Notes under the pieces: generated by a model
Databases searched by the model: none
Seen by the model: the letters and a program-made list of their open reading frames with translations, nothing else
Told to the model about the DNA's origin: nothing
Position numbers and translations under genes: made by a program
NCBI GenBank assembly: GCA_963780795.1
Contig: CAWADH010000008.1
Location: 1,240,001-1,304,000, forward strand
Direction: 5' to 3'
Length of the DNA stretch: 64,000 nt
From: DATJGR01 sp963780795
GTDB lineage: Bacteria > Pseudomonadota > Gammaproteobacteria > Pseudomonadales > Azotimanducaceae
In this document: positions 50,256-57,345 of the stretch, piece after piece
Position numbering within the stretch: position 1 is the first letter of the stretch
Layout: every line of letters begins with the position of its first letter

Positions 50256-50312
50256 ACTAAATTCCCCTTCCCAACGAGCCTGCAGAGGCGCTACCGGTCC
50301 GTACGACGCCGG

Positions 50313-51746
50313 CTATTTGCCGATCTGTGTTTTCAGCAGCTTTTCGATTTTATCGCCGTAAGGCGGGCGCAATCCGACGAGTCCGGCCAGATCGATCTTC
50401 GACTGCGTGAAGATCGACTTCGCGTGACTGAACGCCTTGAATCCGTCGCGACCGTGGTAAGAACCCATCCCCGAAGGACCTACGCCGCCGAACGGTAGAT
50501 CTTCCTGCGCGACGTGCATGATCACGTCGTTCACGGTAACGCCGCCCGACGTCGTGTGCGCCAGCACGCGGTGCTGCTCTCGGTCGTCAGTACCGAAGTA
50601 GTACAGTCCGAGCGGACGCGCGTGCTCGTTCACGTAGTCCACCGCCTCGGACACGTCGTCGTAGGTCTGCACCGGCATCACCGGCCCGAAAATCTCGTCC
50701 TGCATCACCTTCATGGAATCGTTGGGGTCGAGGATGAGTGTCGGTGGCATCTTGTGATGCGGCTGTTGCCTGAAGTCTTCGTTCGCCGGATTGATTTCGA
50801 CGACTCGCGCGCCTTTCTGCTTCGCGTCCTCGACGTAGTCGTTGAGGCGATCGAAGTGCCGCTGATTGACGATGGACGTGTAATCGTCGTTCTCGATCAG
50901 ACTCGCGAACATCTTCTTCACCGATCGCTGCGTCGATTCGACGAACTCGCCGATGCTCTCCTTCGGCACGAATACGTAATCCGGCGCGAGACAGATCTGT
51001 CCGGCGTTCAGCATCTTGCCCGCCATGATCGCGTCGGTGGTTTTGCCGATGTCGGCAGAGCGACCTACGATCACCGGCGACTTGCCGCCGAGTTCGAGCG
51101 TAACCGGCACGAGATTGTCCGCCGCGGCGCGCATCACGTGACGGGCCACCGACGTAGCACCGGTGAACAACAGATGGTCGAACGGCAGGCCGGCGAAGTC
51201 GGCGCCGGTTTGAGGACCGCCGGCCACCACCGCGATCTCGAGTTCGTCGAACGACGCCGCGACGAGATCGGCCATCAGCTGCGACGTGGCCGGCGTGTAC
51301 TCTGACGGCTTGATCATGCAGCGGTTGCCTGCCGCGAGAATTCCGGCGAGCGGCGTGAACGTGAGATTGACCGGGAAATTCCACGGGCTGATCACGCCGA
51401 CGACGCCGAGCGGCTGGTACTCGATGCGCGCTTTCGCGCCGAGCAGATTCATCGGGAAATCGACTTTACGTTTCTCCGGCTTCATCCATTCGGCCAGGTG
51501 TTTCTTCGCGTGCTTCAGCGGACCGATCGAGGCCGCGATGTCGGTGAACAGCGACTGGTGGCGCGAGCGGTGGCCGAAATCGGCGCTGAGCGCCTCGACC
51601 AGACGCTGCTGGTGATCGACCAGCAACGCGATGGCGCGATCGATGCGGTCGACGCGCGTCTTGGCGTCGACTTCGCCGTGTTTCAGATAGTCGGCGCGCT
51701 GGCGGCCGAGCAGTTCGAGCATCGTCGCGCGACTGGTGTCGTGCAT
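50313..51746 (-). CDS. Coniferyl-type aldehyde dehydrogenase
   Basis: A 477-residue NAD(P)-dependent aldehyde dehydrogenase similar to coniferyl aldehyde dehydrogenases. It has PLGVVGVISPWNFPVNLTF near residue 110, LLFTGATSVARHVM near residue 188, the general base in VTLELGGKSPVIV near residue 210, the catalytic Cys in NAGQICLAPDYVFVP near residue 245, and PFGGVGPSGMGSYHGRDGF at the C-terminus. The oxidised aldehyde is not defined. Two start codons lie six bases apart (51752 and 51746); the GGGGG ribosome binding site is better spaced for the second. A TATGAT -10 box lies about 25 nt upstream. Confidence 0.88.
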   Translation of the reverse strand: MHDTSRATMLELLGRQRADYLKHGEVDAKTRVDRIDRAIALLVDHQQRLVEALSADFGHRSRHQSLFTDIAASIGPLKHAKKHLAEWMKPEKRKVDFPMNLLGAKARIEYQPLGVVGVISPWNFPVNLTFTPLAGILAAGNRCMIKPSEYTPATSQLMADLVAASFDELEIAVVAGGPQTGADFAGLPFDHLLFTGATSVARHVMRAAADNLVPVTLELGGKSPVIVGRSADIGKTTDAIMAGKMLNAGQICLAPDYVFVPKESIGEFVESTQRSVKKMFASLIENDDYTSIVNQRHFDRLNDYVEDAKQKGARVVEINPANEDFRQQPHHKMPPTLILDPNDSMKVMQDEIFGPVMPVQTYDDVSEAVDYVNEHARPLGLYYFGTDDREQHRVLAHTTSGGVTVNDVIMHVAQEDLPFGGVGPSGMGSYHGRDGFKAFSHAKSIFTQSKIDLAGLVGLRPPYGDKIEKLLKTQIGK

Positions 51747-51814
51747 CGTCATCCCCCATTTCTGCCGGTCGCGATCATACCCAAATCCCTTCGCTCAAGC
51801 GCACGCGTCGCGGC

Positions 51815-51820
51815 TATGCT
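51815..51820 (+). promoter_or_regulatory. Candidate -10 element (TATGCT) for the 3-hydroxyacyl-CoA dehydrogenase gene
   Basis: TATGCT followed by TGCCGCC, 33 bp before the ATG at 51854; same pattern as other starts in this window. Confidence 0.45.
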
Positions 51821-51853
51821 TGCCGCCACAACCAGTCGAAGGGGAGAACGATC

Positions 51854-52608
51854 ATGGAACTGAACGCCGTGCAACGCATCGGCATCGTCGGCGGCGGCGT
51901 GATGGGTGGCGGCATCGCGCAAGTGCTCGCCCTCGCAGGCTATCGCGTCACCATCCGCGATCTGACGCAACAGATTCTCGACGAAACGCGCGCCGAAGTG
52001 GTCGATCGCAAGTGGAGCCTCAAGCGCTCGGTGGAGCGCGGCAAGCTCGGCTTCGATCTCGCCGTGGCTGCCATCGAACGGATCGGCTACACGCTGACGC
52101 TCGACGATCTGCGCGAGTGCGACCTCGTCATCGAGGCGGTGCCGGAAAAGCTCGAACTCAAGCAGCGCGTGTTCGGCGAACTCGACTCGATCATCAAGAG
52201 CGATGCGATTCTCGCGTCGAACACGTCGGGGTTCCCCGATCTCCGACATCGTCAACGCGCTTCCGGCGAAGCGCCAGCCGCTGTGCGTCGGCATGCACTT
52301 CTCGAACCCGGTGCCGGTGATGCGGATGTGCGAAGTCATCTTCACGCCGCAGACCAGTCAGACGACGATCGACACCGCGCGCGGTGTGGCCGAAAAAGCC
52401 GGGCGCGCGGTATCGATGGTGCGCGACGCACCCGGCACATACGGTTTCATCCTGAATCGCGTCTTCGCCGCGGCATTTCGTGAAGCGCAAGAAGATCGTC
52501 GCCGATGGTCTCGCCACGGAGGAAGACGTGGACAAGGCAATGATCACCGGCCGCAACTGGCCCGCGGCATTCTTCGGCCATCGAGGCGGCATCGGCAAGC
52601 AGTGGTGA
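51854..52608 (+). pseudogene. 3-Hydroxyacyl-CoA dehydrogenase, two frameshifts
   Basis: Reading across two shifts gives about 250 residues of a 3-hydroxyacyl-/3-hydroxybutyryl-CoA dehydrogenase, which oxidises the 3-hydroxyl with NAD. Frame one holds IGIVGGGVMGGGIAQVLALA (NAD motif) and AILASNTSGFP. Frame two continues with ISDIVNALPAKRQPLCVGMH and FSNPVPVMRMCEVI (the HFxNP motif), and frame three with KIVADGLATEEDVDKAM and stop TGA at 52608. Each shift fits one surplus base in a run: CCCC near 52234 and AA near 52487. Repaired, the protein lacks part of the usual C-terminal domain (about 280-290 residues is normal). Real inactivation or sequencing error cannot be separated here. Confidence 0.82.
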
Positions 52609-52640
52609 GCTGACGGCGCGACACAGTCGCGCCGATTCGC

Positions 52641-54053
52641 CTATAGCAGCGTCGACCGCATGTCCGCGTACGTGTCGCGAATGCATTGCTCCATGAACTG
52701 CGGATCGGGCAGCATTTCGCGACACGCCGTGAACGACACCATGAATTCGCCGCAATAGCTTCCGACCGGGAACATCAGACCGACGCCGTCCGTCAGCGGC
52801 CCGAATCCGATCGTCGTCAGCAGCTTCGCGCCCATCGAGTACAGCGGCACCTGCGGTCCGGGAACGTTCGTGATCACGCAGTTGTAGACCGGGTTCTGCA
52901 CGTTCGCGATGCCCATCTGGCTCGCGAAGCGCGTGCCCATCACCATCAACGATCCGGGAATGAACTGCATCGCGTCGGTCATCTGGCGCGCTCCGATGGC
53001 GTTGCTGAGCGCTTTCGATTGCGCAGAACTGGTCTGAACGTGAGCCAGCCGCGCGCGCGGATCTTCGATGTGGCTGCCGACCGAAATCATCATTCCCGAG
53101 ACGCGATTGCCCATCGCGCCTTTCTCGTCAGCACCGCGCACGCTGACCGGCGCCATTGCGACCATCGATTCGGCGGGCAACTCGGACTTCGCCGAGAGAT
53201 ATTTTCTCAGCGCGCCGCCGCAGAGGCTTACGACCGTGTCGTTCACCGTCGCCCCCTTCACGCCTTTGCGCATGGCGCGGATCTCGTCGAGGCTGAAGCG
53301 GCAGAAACCGATCACCCGATGCGCCGTGATGGTCCTGTTGAAGCGCGTGCGAGGGATCGGCGCCGGCGGCTGAATCGGTCGATCGGCCAGGCTCGACATC
53401 GCCTTCGACATTCCCGGAAGCGAACGCGCGAACGTCTCGGCCGCACGCACGGGTTGCAACGCGTTGTTCGCGATGCTGCGCAACATCAGCTCGGCAACCG
53501 GCGGATCTGCTTCGCCGCGCCATACTTCGGTCGGTGGGGGAATCTGCCGCGGCTCCGGCGTCAGGTCGTGCAGCAACTCGGCGAGGTCGACGCTGGAGGC
53601 ACCGTCGATGGCGCAATGGTGCGTCTTCGTGATCACCGCGAAGCAACGCGGCGGTAGTCCTTCGACGTGGTCGAGACCCTCGACGTAGTACGACTCCCAC
53701 GGCGGCTTCGACATATCGAGCGGCGTAGCGAGAATGCGCGACGCCAGGATGTACAGCTGACGCCAGTCGGCCGGCTGCGGCAGCGCGATGTGGCGGATGT
53801 GATACTCGAGGTCGAAGTCCTTGTCGTCCACCCAATACGGGTGGTCGATGTCGAACGGCACGCGCACTACCTTGCGCCTCAGCGTTTTAGTTAGGTGGAG
53901 TCGCGCGGCGTTGTAGTTCAGGATTTCCCGAAACCGGAGAATTCCACCGGGCACCGTGGACTGATCATAAATCGCGACCGACCCGACGTGCAGCGGCGCG
54001 TGTTTGGACTCCGCGTAGAGGAACGATGCATCCTGTCCCGACAGCTGTTCCAT
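52641..54053 (-). CDS. Wax ester synthase/diacylglycerol acyltransferase (WS/DGAT)
   Basis: A 470-residue bifunctional acyltransferase that esterifies fatty alcohols or diacylglycerol with acyl-CoA to make storage lipid. The catalytic HHxxxDG motif is KTHHCAIDGASSVDL near residue 145. Family segments PLHVGSVAIYD, VPFDIDHPYWVDDKDFDLEY, NRVSGMMISVGSHIEDP and VYNCVITNVPGPQVPLYSMG are also clear. GGAGGAG lies upstream of the ATG at 54053. It is the last gene after DUF6502 and DUF5666 on the same strand with a 53-bp gap, which may be one transcript. Confidence 0.92.
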   Translation of the reverse strand: MEQLSGQDASFLYAESKHAPLHVGSVAIYDQSTVPGGILRFREILNYNAARLHLTKTLRRKVVRVPFDIDHPYWVDDKDFDLEYHIRHIALPQPADWRQLYILASRILATPLDMSKPPWESYYVEGLDHVEGLPPRCFAVITKTHHCAIDGASSVDLAELLHDLTPEPRQIPPPTEVWRGEADPPVAELMLRSIANNALQPVRAAETFARSLPGMSKAMSSLADRPIQPPAPIPRTRFNRTITAHRVIGFCRFSLDEIRAMRKGVKGATVNDTVVSLCGGALRKYLSAKSELPAESMVAMAPVSVRGADEKGAMGNRVSGMMISVGSHIEDPRARLAHVQTSSAQSKALSNAIGARQMTDAMQFIPGSLMVMGTRFASQMGIANVQNPVYNCVITNVPGPQVPLYSMGAKLLTTIGFGPLTDGVGLMFPVGSYCGEFMVSFTACREMLPDPQFMEQCIRDTYADMRSTLL

Positions 54054-54106
54054 GACGGCTCTCCTCCCCAGGTTGCCGTCGTCCATCGTACGCTTCGGGC
54101 CGCGAT

Positions 54107-55540
54107 CTAGTCGTCTTCCATTGACAGCTGGTCGGCCGGCGCGGTGGTTGCGGTAAAATCGTCCCATTGAGCGGACACGAAATCGCCGACACGCACCGCG
54201 TCGAAGAACGCGCTCTGCCCGGATGCACCCTGATAGGCGGTCGCCGCATCGCCCGTGACGGTAACGCCCAGAATCGCAAGCTGCGACGCGGCCGGGTTCA
54301 CGGCGGTGACCTGACCGCGCAACCGCGCATCCGGACGCGGATCGTCGCGTTCTATTTCGGACGCGACGACGGCGCTGCCGTCGAGGAACGCCCGGATCTG
54401 CAGGCGATCGCCAACCGCAATGTCGGCGAATGCAAACGGCTCGGCGTTCGCGCTGCTTTCGTCTTCGAACTCGGCGCCTGCCCGCACCGCGAAGGTCACG
54501 CCGAGCATTGTGAGCTGCTGTCGGGCGGCGTCGATCTGTTCGACAGGACCCTCGATGCGGATCGAGCCGGTGGATTTGAACTCGACGGTTCGCGCCACAA
54601 GCACGCCGCTCGAGTTCACACTCCCTTTGATTTCCACCTTCGCGTTCTGCGCGAGACTCGACGCGCTGCCGCCTTCGTACTGCGTGTTCGAATCGACCGC
54701 CGCATGCACGCTGCCGACGTCGAAGTCCGATGGCCCGGCGAAGCGCGTGATGTAACCCTCGACCTCGGCCGACTCCGAACCCGACAGCGAGAGGCCCGCG
54801 ATGGTCTCTACCCGATCGGCAACGAACGTGTTCGATGCCGCGTCGAAGCCGGCGGCTGCGCCGGCGACCTCGACCGTGTCGCCCCCGCGCGGCGTTGCGC
54901 TCGCCGAAGCGAAATTGACCGTCAGCGCGCCGATCTGGAACGTCGTCGCGGTGAGGTTCGAGACGCGGCCGATCACCTGATACTCCGCGAGCGCGGGTTT
55001 CACTTCGAGGAACGTCGCAACCAGCACGCCGTTGCCATCGAGCAGACCGCTGATCTCGACCACGTCACCTACTTTCAATGCGCCCGGCAGCGTCGCATCC
55101 AAGCGCGCGCCCGACAGGTTCGTCGACGAATTCGTCGCAACCGCCTGCCCCATGACGGTCATGGTCGCAATACCCACCGCGGCGTCCTGCACCGTGAGCG
55201 CCTGGATCGGGCCTTTGATCTGCGCCCGATACTCGACGCGGCTCGCTTTGTGATCGTCGAAGTTCGCGTTGACCACGACAACCTGGCCGACGCGCAGGTC
55301 GCCCTGCGTCGCATCGCTCCCGTCGATGACGATTGCAGCGCCGGCGGTATCGAACTCGGTGCCGCTGACGAAGACGCTGCCGAATCCCGTTACGGTACCG
55401 ACCGAGAGTCCGGTGCCGCTGATGCCGCCAGTGCTGGCGAGACCGGAGCTTCCGCCGCCGCAGCCAATCAACGCCTGCACCAAAAGCACGATGAGCACGA
55501 CCGCGCCTGCCGTTCGGTCACGCATTTGCGTCGTCGTCAC
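54107..55540 (-). CDS. DUF5666 domain-containing lipoprotein
   Basis: A 477-residue exported protein. Hydrophobic N-terminus AGAVVLIVLLVQALIGC ends in a good lipobox (LIGC) followed by GGGSSG. The rest is a series of DUF5666-type OB-like repeats with recurrent patterns: GTVTGFGSVFVSGTEFDTAG, VEISGLLDGNGVLVATFLEV, VEIKGSVNSSGVLVARTVEF and LRGQVTAVNPAASQLAILGV. Function unknown. GTG 55540 has GGAG 7 nt upstream and overlaps the DUF6502 end by 23 nt, while the ATG at 55525 lacks a site, so the two genes are translationally coupled. Confidence 0.85.
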   Translation of the reverse strand: MTTTQMRDRTAGAVVLIVLLVQALIGCGGGSSGLASTGGISGTGLSVGTVTGFGSVFVSGTEFDTAGAAIVIDGSDATQGDLRVGQVVVVNANFDDHKASRVEYRAQIKGPIQALTVQDAAVGIATMTVMGQAVATNSSTNLSGARLDATLPGALKVGDVVEISGLLDGNGVLVATFLEVKPALAEYQVIGRVSNLTATTFQIGALTVNFASASATPRGGDTVEVAGAAAGFDAASNTFVADRVETIAGLSLSGSESAEVEGYITRFAGPSDFDVGSVHAAVDSNTQYEGGSASSLAQNAKVEIKGSVNSSGVLVARTVEFKSTGSIRIEGPVEQIDAARQQLTMLGVTFAVRAGAEFEDESSANAEPFAFADIAVGDRLQIRAFLDGSAVVASEIERDDPRPDARLRGQVTAVNPAASQLAILGVTVTGDAATAYQGASGQSAFFDAVRVGDFVSAQWDDFTATTAPADQLSMEDD

Positions 55541-56354
55541 TTCTGTTCTCCTCGTTGCGAGGCAATAGTTTGCCTGCGTCCTCAATCTGAAAGATGCCGA
55601 GACCGAGCGTCATCGTGGAATCTCCCGATGCCTCGGTGGGTTCGCGCGACGCGAGCCACCGGTCGAGTTCCTCGAGCAGGTGCTGCGACAGACGTGCGGA
55701 CAGCGCGCGAAACTCGGGTGCGTGCTCGACCGGTACACCGTCGTATTCGACTTTGCGCTGGTAGCGCTTTTCGCCGTTCTGCATGTTGTGGTCGATCGCG
55801 TCGATCAATTGCGCGGCGTCGGTGCCGAGCATGTCGATGATGTCGTTGGCGTCGATGCCGGGCACATACCCGCGCGCGGACATGCGCAATCGTCCCCCTA
55901 CCATCTCGATCGCCCCCGAGGCCAGAAATTCGTCGGCCATCGCGCGCGGCTTCATGTCGCCGCTGTAGCGTCGCACCAGCTCGCTGAAACTCTGGGTGCC
56001 GGCGAACGGCAGATCGAGCGGATCGCCCTTGCGGTCCAGAAACTCCCGATCGCGCAGCCAGGCTGTGAGCACTGCCGCCGCGCGGTTGCGTTGCGACGCC
56101 TGCGAACCGACGTCGACTGCATTGATCGCGCGCAACCGCGCCACTTCCTTGCGATGCAACCCGGTGATCACCGAGATTCGCGACACGGTCTGACGCCTGC
56201 CGTTGAGACGGAAATCCTGCGCGGCAACGTCCACGTATACCTTCCGCACGATCTGCGTCAGTGCGTCCGATGGCACGCCGTTGCGGATCAAGATGCGAAC
56301 GATCGGACGGAGAATACGTCCGACCGCTGCAAGAATTCGTTCCGTGTTGGGCAT
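55518..56354 (-). CDS. DUF6502 family protein
   Basis: A 278-residue cytoplasmic protein of the DUF6502 family. The N-terminus AVGRILRPIVRILIRNGVPS and DALTQIVRKVYVDVAAQDF are typical, and RQTVSRISVITGLHRKEVAR near residue 58 looks like a helix-turn-helix of the winged type, so it may be a DNA-binding regulator (inference). It nearly always sits before a DUF5666 gene, as here. ATG 56354 with GGAAG upstream is used. Overlaps the DUF5666 start by 23 nt. Confidence 0.8.
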   Translation of the reverse strand: MPNTERILAAVGRILRPIVRILIRNGVPSDALTQIVRKVYVDVAAQDFRLNGRRQTVSRISVITGLHRKEVARLRAINAVDVGSQASQRNRAAAVLTAWLRDREFLDRKGDPLDLPFAGTQSFSELVRRYSGDMKPRAMADEFLASGAIEMVGGRLRMSARGYVPGIDANDIIDMLGTDAAQLIDAIDHNMQNGEKRYQRKVEYDGVPVEHAPEFRALSARLSQHLLEELDRWLASREPTEASGDSTMTLGLGIFQIEDAGKLLPRNEENRSDDDANA

Positions 56355-56607
56355 CGCTTCCGGTTGCTCGGTCAGAGACTGTGCGCGCCTGATACGGGGA
56401 AATATTTCCCCCGCCCTTTTGCGCGGCAAGATTGGGTAGAAACGGTCAGCAGGTCAAGCCGGCGTCTGTTGCAATTGCCCTCGCGATTGACCCACTCGCG
56501 TCACCAGAATCTGTGAGTCCGCCGCGGCGTGGGCATCGAAAGGGGTTTACTTCGGCGATGGTGCTATGCAGCATTGGCCGCGATTCATCCTTAATTCAGG
56601 TTCATTG

Positions 56608-57288
56608 ATGCCCGCCGCCGAAACCCGTCGCGCCCTGCTGGGTGCCCTCGAACTGCCACGTACGATGTTCGAAATGGGTTCGCTCGCCGCGTCCGCGGCG
56701 TATCTGCAGCTGGTCGAGCGCGGCGACGGTCATCCGGTGATCGTCCTGCCCGGTTTCACCGCCAGCGATGAGTCGACCCGACTGCTGCGCCGGTATCTGC
56801 GCTCGATCGGTTACGACGCCCGGCCGTGGAATCTGGGACGCAACCTCGGTTTGCGAGAAGCGGGCGCGTTCGACGCGCTGCACCGGGAGCTCGAACGACT
56901 CGCCGAGCGTACCGGCCGGCGCGCCAGTCTGGTCGGCTGGAGTCTCGGCGGCGTGCATGCCCGCAATCTCGCCAAGCGCGCGCCGCATCAGGTGCGGCAG
57001 GTCATCACGCTGGGTAGCCCGTTGGGTGGCAGTCAGCCGCATGCCGAGATCCCGAGCACTGCCATCTATAGCCGCACCGACGGCGTCGTCGGGTGGCGCG
57101 CGGCGATGGAAGAACCCAGTGCGTTTACCGACAACATCGAGGTGTACGGCAGCCACTGCGGTCTCGGTTTCAATCCGGCGGTGTATTACGCGATCGCCGA
57201 CCGGCTGTCGCAACCGGAAGGCCGCTTCGAACGCTTCAGCCGCGCCGGCTGGCGCGCCGCGGTATACGGGCCCGCCCACCCGCACTGA
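56608..57288 (+). CDS. Alpha/beta hydrolase (lipase/esterase-like)
   Basis: A 226-residue alpha/beta hydrolase. It shows HPVIVLPGFTASDESTRLLR near residue 42, the nucleophile elbow SLVGWSLGGVHARNLAK near residue 108, ITLGSPLGGSQ, and VYGSHCGLGFNPAVYYAI with the catalytic His. The short length and the GWSLGG motif resemble PHB depolymerase- or lipase-like proteins without a cap domain. ATG 56608 (CAGG 8 nt upstream) is preferred to ATG 56566, whose extra 14 residues add nothing to the fold. Divergent from DUF6502 and followed by the histidine kinase after 57 bp. Confidence 0.75.
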   Translation: MPAAETRRALLGALELPRTMFEMGSLAASAAYLQLVERGDGHPVIVLPGFTASDESTRLLRRYLRSIGYDARPWNLGRNLGLREAGAFDALHRELERLAERTGRRASLVGWSLGGVHARNLAKRAPHQVRQVITLGSPLGGSQPHAEIPSTAIYSRTDGVVGWRAAMEEPSAFTDNIEVYGSHCGLGFNPAVYYAIADRLSQPEGRFERFSRAGWRAAVYGPAHPH

Positions 57289-57345
57289 TTCACGGCGCGT
57301 CACCGCCCGACCAGCGAGGCCCGATCCGGCAACTACACTTTGCGG

